A stretch of 64,000 nucleotides of DNA from NCBI RefSeq assembly GCF_900104415.1, contig NZ_FMXR01000016.1, forward strand, positions 1-64,000, given 5' to 3'. A program made the translations under genes and the position numbers. The stretch comes from Eubacterium oxidoreducens (lineage in GTDB: Bacteria > Bacillota > Clostridia > Lachnospirales > Lachnospiraceae). Positions 53,404 to 63,218 of this stretch are shown one piece after another (positions within the stretch are counted from its first letter, which is position 1; each line of letters begins with the position of its first letter). The notes under the pieces were generated by a model. The model was not told the origin of the DNA and made no database searches. It worked only from the letters and a program-made list of their open reading frames with translations.

Positions 53404-56250
53404 CTACACTTCAAAGTCCTTTTCTACTAATGTCTTAAGACCTTCCTCAGATTTATTCTTAGAAAATACATTGCCAAATGCTTTTCGAAAACTGCTCTTT
53501 TCTGAATTCTCAATTGCTTCATCCAAGATGTCCTTTACCTCTGTCAGTGTTGTCGCCTGATCAATTCGTTGCACATTTCCAATCCGGTTATACAACGCAA
53601 GAATTCCCATTTCATCAATGGTATATCCTTCATCCTTTGCATAACGCCTTGCAAAAGTAACCAGTTCATCACTAGTGAAAATCGGAATAGAAATCTTCTC
53701 CGTAAATTTCTTGGCAAATGACGGATCCAGTCTCATAGCATCTTCTATACCAAGTCTTGTATCTTCAAGGATAACCAATAGTCCTCCTGTATCCTGTTCC
53801 ATCAGCTGTGCAAGAACACGAGCCGTTCCGCTTGTAAGATCTCCGGCCTTTTCGATGATTAAACAACCGCCTCGAACTTTTTCAAATACTTTCGAAATAT
53901 CTTTTTGATTCAATGAATCGGCATAGATTCTGCCCGGTCGCCCAATCATGCGTCCTGTTTTTTGCTGCAATGCTTTTAGTAGATTTGATGCCATCTGCGT
54001 CTTACCGCTTCCCGGATAACCCTGAATGATGATATTACCACTGGCAGATGTACCATCCGCATCCCGCATTCTTTTGGCAGCACCCACAAGAACCTGACAT
54101 ATCTGTCTTTCCATTCCACTAACAGGGACAAAATAAGAAAATGTCTTCTTTTGTTCTTCCGTCAATTCCTCTTGATCGTATTCATCAAAATCATCTTCCG
54201 GCTCAGCAATCTGAGGCATCTCATCTTCCTCTGCAAGATCTGCAATTACCGGCATCGTAATATTTTTTCGTAAATAATCGTCATCTCCAATTGCGTCCGC
54301 AATGAGCTGCGCTTCTTTACGTTCCTTATCCTGCTCCTTTTTCGCTTCATCAATAATAAGTTGATCAAGCGATGGCAACTTTTGCGTCGGATCTGGAAGT
54401 TTGTTCTCCGGTTTCTTTAGCAATTCTTCGATACCCTGACCGGCCTTCTTAAGCTGTCCAATTCCTTCACTCAATATTCCTGACAGTTCCTGCTTTAAGA
54501 TATCCGTAATTCCATCCGCCTCTTTTTCCGCTTTCTCCATAGCCTCTTGCGAATCATCCTCATCTTGTGCCGGCGCAGGGCCCGTTTCTTTAACATCCGG
54601 CTCTTTAGCCTCTTCAATCTGTTCGACCTGTTCCGGCTCAGATGAATCCTCCGGCTCCTTCGCTTCCGGCATCTCTTCTTCCGGTTCATAAGTCGATTGC
54701 TGCGTATAACCACTACCCATCTCAAAATCATCAAGGTCAAATTCAATCTCGTCAGATGCTGTTTCCGGCTCTTGTGTATCCTGCGGCACTGCAAAATAGT
54801 TTATCGGCTCATCCTCATCTTCTATCGACTGTTCCGGCTGATATTCATCCACAGACTGCTCTGGCTCCTTCGATTCTTCCATCTGCGAAAACGTCTCCTC
54901 CGGTTCTTCCGTACTAATATACGGCGCCGGCTCCTCGTTTGATAAGGAAAGATTCGGCATAGGTACTGACGAGTCTATTTCCGGAATGTATTCTTGTGTC
55001 GGCTCAATCTTATTCTTCAAGCTCTCCGGCTCATTTTCGCCTTGTTCTGCCTGATAAGAAGCTTCAATCTGAGGCATTACATCTTGAAGTTTTTCCATCA
55101 GATTGCCGGTTTCCTGCAATGCTCTTTGCTTTGCAGACGCTAGCTTGCGCATCTTCGCATTTTCCATTGCAACTTCTGCGGCATGCTTGGTCTTTTCCCA
55201 CTCTGCAAGGATATCGTCAATGCTGATCTGACCGGTAATCTGCCGTTCCAGCTCATTACCCTCCGGAACCTTCATACTAATCTGACCATCATAATCCTCT
55301 GCTAAAAGTTCTTGAAAATCATTCTTAAGTGTTCCGTCAATCTCAGCTTCTTCCTCCATGGCACTAAGGCGCTGTGCCTTCTCTTCCACTTGTGGATTGA
55401 CCTGTAGATACGGAATCTCTGCGGCCATCTTCTTAACATTATTTAAGGTGTCCGCAACCTCTTCCTTCTCCTTTGCATCCATAATCTCCTGCATAGATCT
55501 TGCGAGCTCTGCCTGAAGATTCACCGTATTAAACTTGCTCGGATTCGTCTTTACAGTCGGAATCTTAACCGGAGAATTCACAATCTCTCCGGATTCTAAA
55601 TCGTCCGTAGGACGCACTTCCACAATTCCACTTCTACTTTGCTTAAGCTGACGATACTTATCTTCCTGATGTCGTGTGAGCGGTTGATAAAGCATCTTAA
55701 GCTCTAAAGCTTTCTCAACATAAATACCATCACCAAACCACAATTCAAGTTCGTCACATTCTTCTACACACTGATCACCCATCCCTGCCTTATGGTAGAG
55801 ATAAGCCAATTCATAGGACCATTCCTCCGAATAATCCAATTCTTTATACTCTTCAAGTATTCCAATCTGCTCTTGCAAAGATGCACCAAGAGCCTTTGCC
55901 AAATGGTAACGCAATATAAACTTCATCGGATCTTGCGGCGCAATTTCGAGAAATTCATTATAATAATTTCTTGCAGATTCCAGCTGACCGGCCTTAATCG
56001 CAACACAGGTTAATTCATATACGATATTTCGTCCAATCGGCGAACGATCATAGGCCATTAATAAAAGTTCTATACTGTCATCATAACGACCAACTTGTTC
56101 ATACACCTTGCCAATGTGTGCCAGCGTATTGGAATTCTTAACTTTCTTCCAATTAATTCCGTCTGCAATCTCAGCGGCCGTTGTATAATCATTCTCATTA
56201 ATCAGACTTTTAATCTGTTGCATTTTTACTTTATATTCATACTTGTCCAA
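53404..56250 (-). CDS. TPR / acidic linker / degenerate CbbX-like AAA protein
   Basis: This 948-residue protein has no assigned function. Residues 1-190 form tetratricopeptide-like helical repeats (YEQVGRYDDSIELLLMAY and similar). About 200-660 is a long Glu/Pro/Ser-rich low-complexity linker with coiled segments. About 700-905 is an AAA+ module aligning with CbbX/CfxQ proteins, with Walker A GYPGSGKT at 744-751. Its Walker B reads CLIIEKAGDL instead of the usual FIDEAY, losing the catalytic Glu (Lys801), so hydrolysis may be lost. The TTG start follows GAGGTG. A scaffolding or regulatory role is inferred. Confidence 0.8.
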   Translation of the reverse strand: MDKYEYKVKMQQIKSLINENDYTTAAEIADGINWKKVKNSNTLAHIGKVYEQVGRYDDSIELLLMAYDRSPIGRNIVYELTCVAIKAGQLESARNYYNEFLEIAPQDPMKFILRYHLAKALGASLQEQIGILEEYKELDYSEEWSYELAYLYHKAGMGDQCVEECDELELWFGDGIYVEKALELKMLYQPLTRHQEDKYRQLKQSRSGIVEVRPTDDLESGEIVNSPVKIPTVKTNPSKFNTVNLQAELARSMQEIMDAKEKEEVADTLNNVKKMAAEIPYLQVNPQVEEKAQRLSAMEEEAEIDGTLKNDFQELLAEDYDGQISMKVPEGNELERQITGQISIDDILAEWEKTKHAAEVAMENAKMRKLASAKQRALQETGNLMEKLQDVMPQIEASYQAEQGENEPESLKNKIEPTQEYIPEIDSSVPMPNLSLSNEEPAPYISTEEPEETFSQMEESKEPEQSVDEYQPEQSIEDEDEPINYFAVPQDTQEPETASDEIEFDLDDFEMGSGYTQQSTYEPEEEMPEAKEPEDSSEPEQVEQIEEAKEPDVKETGPAPAQDEDDSQEAMEKAEKEADGITDILKQELSGILSEGIGQLKKAGQGIEELLKKPENKLPDPTQKLPSLDQLIIDEAKKEQDKERKEAQLIADAIGDDDYLRKNITMPVIADLAEEDEMPQIAEPEDDFDEYDQEELTEEQKKTFSYFVPVSGMERQICQVLVGAAKRMRDADGTSASGNIIIQGYPGSGKTQMASNLLKALQQKTGRMIGRPGRIYADSLNQKDISKVFEKVRGGCLIIEKAGDLTSGTARVLAQLMEQDTGGLLVILEDTRLGIEDAMRLDPSFAKKFTEKISIPIFTSDELVTFARRYAKDEGYTIDEMGILALYNRIGNVQRIDQATTLTEVKDILDEAIENSEKSSFRKAFGNVFSKNKSEEGLKTLVEKDFEV

Positions 56251-56380
56251 AACTTACACCTCAAAAGTTTTCTATTCATACGATCGTGTCACTTTCCTTG
56301 AAAAAAGCCGACTTTCCCATCGTTTTCATAAACCAAATTTTACCATAGGCACTACTTATTGTCAAAATGACAAAGCCCCA

Positions 56381-56424
56381 AAAAAAGGCTTAAAACCCGC
56401 TATTTTAAGGGGTTCTAAGCCTTT
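56381..56424 (-). terminator. Terminator after the AI-2E family gene
   Basis: On the minus strand AAAGGCTTAGAACC and its complement form an interrupted stem of about 14 pairs followed by seven T, just past the stop codon. Confidence 0.85.
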
Positions 56425-56433
56425 AATAAAACC

Positions 56434-57801
56434 TTAATTATTCTTTTTCATTTTCGAAATATAATTGTTTCTCTTTCTATGACGTCCCTGATCATTTTCC
56501 GGAGAATGATAGAAGGTTTCCTTCGTTTGTGGATTTATCTCTTGCAAATCCTGATAGGCTTCTTCCTCAACCGGAAGCTTTTTCTTTGTTAACGACATCC
56601 GCATGAAATCCTTGACGATATAATAAATCACGCCAAAGACCGGTACGCCCAGCACCATTCCCGGCACCCCAAACACACCGCCGAACGTCAAAATCGCAAA
56701 GAGTACCCAGAAAGTATTAAGTCCGGTTGTATCACCCAAAATCTTCGGTGATAAAATATACCCGTCAAATGTCTGCAAACACAATACAAGGATCAGGAAA
56801 AATAATGCCTGCAACGGATTTATCAGGAAAATAAGCAGCACACAAGGAATCGCTCCGATAAACGGACCAAAGAACGGCACAACATTTGTCACACCGATAA
56901 TAACCGAAACAAGCGCCGGATATGGCAAATCAATAATCAGCATTGCCACATAACAAATAACACCGATAATAAACGAATCAATGATCTTACCGATAATAAA
57001 TCCTCCAAAGATACGATCGCTTTCTCTTATGGTATTTACCAACCAATTTGCCCGGATCGGCTGAAATATACTGTATATCAGTTTTTTCGCCTGTGCCTTT
57101 AATTTATCCTTTGTCGCTAATACATAGATGGCAATGATGATTCCAATAACAAAATTCACAATCGTCTTGGCTACCATAAAGACACCGCTCGTAATGGACT
57201 CAAGCAGACTCTGCGACTTAGGCAAAAATTCATTGGTCACCCAATCTATAATGGCCTGCATGGAAAACTGTCCATTTTCCTCTTGTCCTGCCATCGAATT
57301 CAACTGATTGATCACGGCTTTAACTCTTTCATTTTGCTCAGCCATCTCATTTACCCAGCTTTGAAACGATCGGATATCATCCGGCAAGCTTACCATAAGC
57401 TGTTGAATACTCATAATGGTCTGCGGTACAATCAGCAAAATAAGTGCAACTACAATCCCACAAAAGATTAAGATCGAAATCCCCGTTGCCGAATTTCTAG
57501 CCCTGCGTCTGGCTTTTTTTTCATCCTTTGCTTTCTTTAAACGATTTTTTAGCATTTTCTTTTCGATTCGTCGCTCAATTGGATTCATCAAATAAGCTAC
57601 CACAAATCCTATCAAAATCGGCTGAAATGCCATTAGAATCTTAGACCATACCGTTGCTAAGCCTTGGTATCTGTAAAATGCAAAAAACACAGATATTGTT
57701 AAAACTGCCAGAATAAAAACGGTCAATCCCCAAGCAAGATGCGGTCTTTCTTTCCAAAACTTTTTTCTGTTTTCTTTAGAATCATTTTTTTGATTCGTCA
57801 T
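56434..57801 (-). CDS. AI-2E family (YtvI/PerM-like) membrane protein
   Basis: The 455-residue protein has about eight membrane helices in the family pattern: two near the start (27-47, 58-80), one near 105-130, a large hydrophilic loop (about 135-205), then a cluster from 210 to 400 with the conserved VPFFGPFIGAIP and LQTFDGYILSPKILG motifs. Family members export autoinducer-2 or exchange ions; the substrate here is unknown. Lys/Arg-rich cytoplasmic ends flank the core. The gene stands with its own terminator. Confidence 0.9.
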   Translation of the reverse strand: MTNQKNDSKENRKKFWKERPHLAWGLTVFILAVLTISVFFAFYRYQGLATVWSKILMAFQPILIGFVVAYLMNPIERRIEKKMLKNRLKKAKDEKKARRRARNSATGISILIFCGIVVALILLIVPQTIMSIQQLMVSLPDDIRSFQSWVNEMAEQNERVKAVINQLNSMAGQEENGQFSMQAIIDWVTNEFLPKSQSLLESITSGVFMVAKTIVNFVIGIIIAIYVLATKDKLKAQAKKLIYSIFQPIRANWLVNTIRESDRIFGGFIIGKIIDSFIIGVICYVAMLIIDLPYPALVSVIIGVTNVVPFFGPFIGAIPCVLLIFLINPLQALFFLILVLCLQTFDGYILSPKILGDTTGLNTFWVLFAILTFGGVFGVPGMVLGVPVFGVIYYIVKDFMRMSLTKKKLPVEEEAYQDLQEINPQTKETFYHSPENDQGRHRKRNNYISKMKKNN

Positions 57802-57826
57802 CTATCTTCCCCTTATAACGAAACCA

Positions 57827-57851
57827 AGCTCTCGAAGAACTCTCCGAGAGC
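57827..57851 (-). terminator. Hairpin after the thioesterase gene
   Basis: GCTCTCG and CGAGAGC arms lie 12 bases after the stop. The following T-run is short, so read-through into the next gene is possible. Confidence 0.45.
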
Positions 57852-57862
57852 CTATCATTCTA

Positions 57863-58249
57863 TTACATGTCGTTCTTGGCATCCGCCTTTTGCTGAAACG
57901 GCTCACTTTCAATAATAAACCGCTCATGCGTGCCTTCCCCAATCAGGCCTTTTTGATCATACGCTTCAACCTTAAAGACCAGCTTTCTGCGGTCCACTTC
58001 TACTAGCTGAGTATTGCATGTAACTTTCATGCCAAGTGGTGTTGCCGCAACATGAGAAATATCAATCTTGGTTCCTACCGTGCCCTGACCTTCCTCAAGA
58101 TAAGACTGTACACTTTCTGATGCAGTCTTTTCCATAAGTGCAATCATTGAAGGCGTTGCAAATACGTCCAAAAGGCCGCTTCCTACAGCCTTTGCTGACG
58201 TTTCTTTGCTAACTACCAGTTCCTGTGTTCCTTTAATACCCGTTTCCAT
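57863..58249 (-). CDS. Hotdog thioesterase, FlK-like
   Basis: The 128-residue single hotdog domain has Thr32, Glu40 and His66, with the same spacing (8 and 26 residues) as the Thr42/Glu50/His76 triad of the fluoroacetyl-CoA thioesterase FlK, in matching contexts (FATPSMIALMEKTA; DISHVAATPLG). It should hydrolyse an acyl-CoA. Fluoroacetyl-CoA itself is unlikely as the usual substrate in a gut-type anaerobe. It follows the aconitase-family gene by 23 bases, so they are likely cotranscribed. Confidence 0.88.
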   Translation of the reverse strand: METGIKGTQELVVSKETSAKAVGSGLLDVFATPSMIALMEKTASESVQSYLEEGQGTVGTKIDISHVAATPLGMKVTCNTQLVEVDRRKLVFKVEAYDQKGLIGEGTHERFIIESEPFQQKADAKNDM

Positions 58250-58272
58250 CTTGTTCCTCCTGCAGTCTGAAT

Positions 58273-60561
58273 CTATTTGCTTCGATAGTAGTTAATCAGG
58301 CATCCTTTCAGGATAATATCACGTTCATCATCTGTCATATCTCCAAGAGATACCGTAAATTCGTTCATCTCGTCTCCCTTGATGACATATACTTTGATCT
58401 CTTCTGTCTTGTCTTCTACCGCCTTGCGAATACCCGGTACAAACAGATAATCGTAGTTTTCAAATGGAAGATCTCCTTCCTTAATCAAAAACGGAAGCAT
58501 ACCCCAGTTAATCAGATTAGAACGATAACGCTTTGTCGCATATTCGTTTGCAATATTTGCCCAGCCGCCAAGCACTTTCTGACAAGATGCTGCCTGCTCG
58601 CGAGCCGAACCATCACCTGGTTTCACTGCAAATATGGTACTACCGAATCCGATATTACCCTCGCCCACATCCGGATAAGTCTTTCGAATCGTTTCCATAA
58701 CCGGTTTTACTTCTTCGAAAGCCTCAAGCGGACAGGAACCTGCTTCTACTGCCTTTTGAGCTTTTTGAATTTCTTTTGCTTTCCCTACATATGCAGGATC
58801 TTTTCTTGAAAGTGTAAACTCTGCAAGGCCAAGCGGATTAGAACGATATGAAGATGTCTCTCCGGATGGAATCAGTTCATCTGTTGTCGTTACCGGATCG
58901 TGAATCTCACTGACTACTTTCAGTACCAGATTCTCAGGAAGCGGACTCATCTTTGGCCAATCCTTGATATTTGGACCAAATTTTACTTCTACAGAAGAAT
59001 CTGCTACGCCCTTGCTGTCAAATACTCTATTTTCATAAATCTTTTTATCAAAGAAATATTTTGGATTCGCATAATTTACATCAAGATCTGTTGCCGGTGT
59101 TAAGTATCCCTTATTCGCAGCTGTTGCGGCAATTGATCTTGCATCCATCAGTGCAACCGATGCAATCTGTCCGCTCTGAAGCTTAGAACCTTCTCTGTTC
59201 GGGAAGTTTCTGGTGGAATGTCGGATAGAAAATCCGTTGTTGGCAGGCGTATCTCCGGCTCCGAAACATGGTCCGCAAAATGCCGTCTTAAGAATTGCTC
59301 CCGTCTCCATAAGCGTTGCTGCACTTCCATTCTTTACAAGTTCCATATAGATTGGCATACTTGCAGGATATACGCTTAACGTAAATTCATCCGATCCGAT
59401 ACTTGCTCCCTTTAAGATATCTGCTGCTGCGCAAATATTCTCAAATCCACCACCGGCACATCCGGCAATAATTCCCTGATCTACATATAACTTTCCATCG
59501 CGAACCTTATCGGTTAGTTTAAAGTCTACGGCTCCATCTAAACTTACAAGTGCTTTCTTCTCACAATCTGCAAGAATATCCATAAGATTAGCATTGACCT
59601 CTTCGATGGTATATGCATTACTTGGGTGGAATGGCATTGCAATCATTGGCTTAATTTCACCTAGATCAATCTCAATCATGCCATCATAATAAGCAACTTC
59701 TCCCGGATTTAATTCTTTATAATCTTCGACTCTTCCATGAATATCATAAAAGTCTTTAATTTCATTGTCAGTCTGCCAGATTGAAGAAAGACAAGTTGTC
59801 TCGGTTGTCATAACATCGATTCCAATTCTAAAATCTGCACTTAAGTTCGAAACGCCAGGTCCAACAAATTCTAAGACTTTGTTCTTTACATATCCATTTG
59901 CAAATACAGCTCCAATCAAAGCCAATGCCACGTCCTGTGGACCTACTCCGATCTGTGGCTTTCCTTTTAAGTAAACACCGACAACACCCGGCATTGCGAT
60001 GTCATAAGTTCTGTTAAGAAGCTGCTTAACCAGCTCCGGTCCACCTTCTCCCATTGCCATGGTTCCAAGTGCTCCGTATCGTGTATGTGAGTCTGAGCCA
60101 AGAATCATCTTACCGCCTGCTGCAAGCATTTCTCTTGCGAACTGATGAATAACCGCCTGATGAGGTGGTACATAGATTCCGCCATATCTTTTGGCGCATG
60201 AAAGTCCAAACATATGATCATCTTCATTGATGGTTCCACCTACTGCACAAAGTGAGTTGTGACAGTTGGTAAGTACATATGGAATCGGGAACTTTTCAAG
60301 TCCTGATGCTCTTGCTGTCTGAATAATTCCGACAAATGTAATATCATGAGAAGTTAACTTGTCAAATTTAATCTGAAGATTCTCCATATTGCCGGATGTA
60401 TTATGGTCTTTTAAAATCCCGTATGCAATCGTCTGCTCTTTTGCAGCTTCCTTGGATACGGCTTTTCCCGTCTTCGCCTGAATGGCTGCCTGTGCATCCG
60501 TGGTTTCGTCAATAATTTCCGTTCCACCAATCAAATAGGCTCCCTTATCGAATAATTTCAT
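58273..60561 (-). CDS. Aconitase-family hydratase
   Basis: The 762-residue protein has the aconitase [4Fe-4S] ligands: a single Cys in [13 protein letters not shown] and the CGPC pair in [16 protein letters not shown]. It also has the substrate-binding [20 protein letters not shown] and [10 protein letters not shown] segments and a C-terminal swivel domain with [14 protein letters not shown]. This family version of about 760 residues is widespread in Clostridia and is annotated as hydratase or aconitate hydratase. It may isomerise citrate or a related tricarboxylate. GAGGAG precedes the ATG. Confidence 0.9.
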   Translation of the reverse strand: MKLFDKGAYLIGGTEIIDETTDAQAAIQAKTGKAVSKEAAKEQTIAYGILKDHNTSGNMENLQIKFDKLTSHDITFVGIIQTARASGLEKFPIPYVLTNCHNSLCAVGGTINEDDHMFGLSCAKRYGGIYVPPHQAVIHQFAREMLAAGGKMILGSDSHTRYGALGTMAMGEGGPELVKQLLNRTYDIAMPGVVGVYLKGKPQIGVGPQDVALALIGAVFANGYVKNKVLEFVGPGVSNLSADFRIGIDVMTTETTCLSSIWQTDNEIKDFYDIHGRVEDYKELNPGEVAYYDGMIEIDLGEIKPMIAMPFHPSNAYTIEEVNANLMDILADCEKKALVSLDGAVDFKLTDKVRDGKLYVDQGIIAGCAGGGFENICAAADILKGASIGSDEFTLSVYPASMPIYMELVKNGSAATLMETGAILKTAFCGPCFGAGDTPANNGFSIRHSTRNFPNREGSKLQSGQIASVALMDARSIAATAANKGYLTPATDLDVNYANPKYFFDKKIYENRVFDSKGVADSSVEVKFGPNIKDWPKMSPLPENLVLKVVSEIHDPVTTTDELIPSGETSSYRSNPLGLAEFTLSRKDPAYVGKAKEIQKAQKAVEAGSCPLEAFEEVKPVMETIRKTYPDVGEGNIGFGSTIFAVKPGDGSAREQAASCQKVLGGWANIANEYATKRYRSNLINWGMLPFLIKEGDLPFENYDYLFVPGIRKAVEDKTEEIKVYVIKGDEMNEFTVSLGDMTDDERDIILKGCLINYYRSK

Positions 60562-60710
60562 GTTCTTGTCTCCTCGCTTTATTGTTTATTCAGATGATAT
60601 CTGCTTATTACAGCATAACTCATGCTTTATTATAATTAGGGCATGTTCAAATTTCAAGTGGCAAACACGCCCCGGACATCAAAAGCAAATCGTTTATCCC
60701 GATTAGAGAA

Positions 60711-60751
60711 AAAACAAAGAGCCAAATGGTCATTTCTTACCATTTAGCTCT
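60711..60751 (-). terminator. Terminator of the coiled-coil protein gene
   Basis: On the minus strand AGAGCTAAATGGT and ACCATTTGGCTCT pair around an eight-base loop and are followed by a T-rich tract, 12 bases past the stop. Confidence 0.88.
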
Positions 60752-60763
60752 GTCTTCGCTCAT

Positions 60764-61756
60764 CTAGGCTTCATCCTTGCCCGCTTCTTCTTTCATGATT
60801 TCATTTACTTCATCCGCCAGATTTTCAAGAGGATCTTGTGCATAACTTCTGTGATCAATCGCTGCCTCATTGATGTGTATTTCCTCATCAAAATCATCAA
60901 GCAATTCCTCATGCTTTTCCTTTTTCTTCTTGCCGCGGCGACCTAGGAATCCGCCCCACTCGAAGCTTTCATTTTCTTCTTCCTCTTTTGCTTTTTCTTT
61001 TTCTTCTTCTTCCTTCTTCTTATCTTCGTCTAACGTACCGTTCTTCCATTTAAAATAATTTGCATTTTGATTAACCGTAACTTCTGCTGCTTCTACTTTT
61101 GGTGCTTCTTCCTCTTCGTTTCCGCTGTCCGTCTCCTTAAGCGACATACCGGTACGTTCAAAGTAATCTTTATTGACCTTCACTTCAGGCTTATTGACCT
61201 TCTTATCACGACTTGTCATCGCCATAATCTGCTCTCGTTCTTTTCTCGCCTGCGCTTTTCTCTTTTCAAGCTGTGCATTTCTCTCTTCAATCAGACGGAA
61301 ATAGGTCTTTGCATCTGCCATATCCTGAAGCTGTTCGGTAAGTTCAGACTGGTTCTCACGAATCGTTTCTTTCTGACTCATGAGCAGATCCTGTGTCTGC
61401 TTCAGGATTCTTTCTACCTCCTCATTCGCCCGGTCAATACTTTCTTGCACATGATGTAGGGACTCGTTCGTGTATAAAACAGATGCTGCATACACATCCT
61501 CTGCTCGCTTTTCGGCCTCTAAAATCATACGCTCACCTTTGCGCTCGGCCTCTCTGCGAATCTTATCCTTGCTCGCCTGTGTCACATCATGTTCATCCAT
61601 CATCTCATATACATATACATTTAACTGGTTTAAAAGCTGAAATGTCTTCGCCTTGTCAACCAAAATCTGATTTTCATCACCTTTTAAGTGCTTGCTATTT
61701 GCAAACATTACATGAATCTCTCTTAAAACTCTTTCTAATTTATCCTGAGTACTCAT
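60764..61756 (-). CDS. Coiled-coil protein with charged low-complexity tail
   Basis: The 330-residue cytoplasmic protein is not recognised. Residues about 60-190 are a continuous helical coil rich in Glu, Lys and Arg (RREAERKGERMILEAEKRAE, then EESIDRANEEVERILK-like repeats), reminiscent of DivIVA or V-ATPase stalk-type coils. From 190 the protein is acidic and disordered, with Lys/Glu runs (250-270) and a basic KKKKEKHEELLDD patch near 285. There is no membrane segment. It is divergent from the dehydratase genes. A structural or scaffolding role is possible but unproven. Confidence 0.7.
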   Translation of the reverse strand: MSTQDKLERVLREIHVMFANSKHLKGDENQILVDKAKTFQLLNQLNVYVYEMMDEHDVTQASKDKIRREAERKGERMILEAEKRAEDVYAASVLYTNESLHHVQESIDRANEEVERILKQTQDLLMSQKETIRENQSELTEQLQDMADAKTYFRLIEERNAQLEKRKAQARKEREQIMAMTSRDKKVNKPEVKVNKDYFERTGMSLKETDSGNEEEEAPKVEAAEVTVNQNANYFKWKNGTLDEDKKKEEEEKEKAKEEEENESFEWGGFLGRRGKKKKEKHEELLDDFDEEIHINEAAIDHRSYAQDPLENLADEVNEIMKEEAGKDEA

Positions 61757-61940
61757 CTGTCCATGCTCTCCTTAAAAATTTTCTTCCTTTGTTATTCTAT
61801 CATTTTGTGTTCAAATCGGATATATCTTTTTCCTTAATTTTCCATTAGTTTTTTCCTCTTTTTTTGATTGCATCTTTTTTTAATTTTGCTACAATAAGAG
61901 ATACTATATAGTTTGATTGTCAAAGGAATTTTTTATTATT

Positions 61941-63218
61941 ATGGATCTTGTAAAAACATATGGTGACATCATAAAATCCGCTGCTAAAAAGCATCCTCGC
62001 AGGGCATTTCATTTGATTAATACCGGGCTTAAGCTTGAAACCTTCCGAACGAAACACCTTGCCGACAAACGGATGCCTCTGGCCTATCAGCATTTAAACA
62101 CGATGGGTATGGAGCTTTCGCTTCGCGCCTTATCAGACCCTGCTCACTGCGCGTGGACAAACCTGTTCACTCCGGTCGAGCTGTTTCAGTGCTTTGACTA
62201 CAATTGTCTTTCTATTGAATTTTTGGCGTCTTATATGGCCGGTTTCAAGATTGAAGATTTCTTTATCGATAAGAGCGCCGAGCTTGGAATTGCCAACACC
62301 TTATGCTCCTATCATCGCTCTTTTCTTGGTGCTATCACCTCCGAAGTCTTTAAGCCGGCAGGTTTTGCCACCACGACATCGATGGTCTGTGACGGTAACA
62401 TTGCCACCTTTCGCTATCTGTGTGAGCGTTATGATATTGAACATTTCTTCCTGGATGTTCCGACCAAATATTCTCCACGCGCCGTTTTATATCTAAATGA
62501 ACAACTTCGAGAACTTATTTCGATTCTCGAAAGAAAATCCGGAAAAAAATTTGACATTGATCGTCTTCGCGAAATCCTAGAGCGCGAAAATCAATCGTTT
62601 GCCTTATATGATTCTTTTTTATTAAAACAAATCGGAAAATACTATCCGACTACCGTTACACTATCGATGTTTATGCTACTTGCCACGCATCTTTGTATCG
62701 GCTCTGATAAGGTACTTTCCTTCTTTCAGGAACTCAATGAGCAAATCGAGAAGGCTCCGGATTGCGATGGCATCCGAATCATGTGGGGTCATCTATTTCC
62801 GTTCCATGATGAAACGATGCGTTCTATGTTTAATTACTCAGATCGCTACTTACTTCAGACTACGGAAATGCATTTTTCTTCTCAGCACCCACTAGATGTT
62901 TCAGACCCGTTAACTGCGTTGTCTAAGAAAATGATTTGCAATGTCTACAATCAACCGTTTGATGCCAAAATTAAAATGATAGAAAATCTTATGATGCGTT
63001 ATCAGTCCGAAGCTCTTATTCATTTTTGCCATTGGGGATGCCGTCAATCCTGTGGCGGTGTACAACTGCTTAAAAAACGTATGCAAGAACTTGATATCCC
63101 TATGCTGATTATTGACGGAGATGCGCTTGACAGAAGAAGCGCATCTTCCGGTCAGATCCGCACAAGACTTGAGGCATTTTATGAGATTGTCGAATCCAAT
63201 AGGAGGTCCGGATTATGA
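61941..63218 (+). CDS. 2-hydroxyacyl-CoA dehydratase family subunit
   Basis: The protein has 425 residues from the ATG at 61941; a TTG at 61917 is possible but has no better site. Conserved features of HgdA/HgdB-type proteins are Cys in NTLCSYHRSFLGA, the TTSMVCDGN segment, CHWGCRQSCGG and the C-terminal LIIDGDALDRRSASSGQIRT followed by RLEAF. These Cys ligands hold a [4Fe-4S] cluster for radical dehydration of 2-hydroxyacyl-CoA. The stop overlaps the next gene (ATGA), which encodes a paralogous subunit. Confidence 0.88.
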   Translation: MDLVKTYGDIIKSAAKKHPRRAFHLINTGLKLETFRTKHLADKRMPLAYQHLNTMGMELSLRALSDPAHCAWTNLFTPVELFQCFDYNCLSIEFLASYMAGFKIEDFFIDKSAELGIANTLCSYHRSFLGAITSEVFKPAGFATTTSMVCDGNIATFRYLCERYDIEHFFLDVPTKYSPRAVLYLNEQLRELISILERKSGKKFDIDRLREILERENQSFALYDSFLLKQIGKYYPTTVTLSMFMLLATHLCIGSDKVLSFFQELNEQIEKAPDCDGIRIMWGHLFPFHDETMRSMFNYSDRYLLQTTEMHFSSQHPLDVSDPLTALSKKMICNVYNQPFDAKIKMIENLMMRYQSEALIHFCHWGCRQSCGGVQLLKKRMQELDIPMLIIDGDALDRRSASSGQIRTRLEAFYEIVESNRRSGL

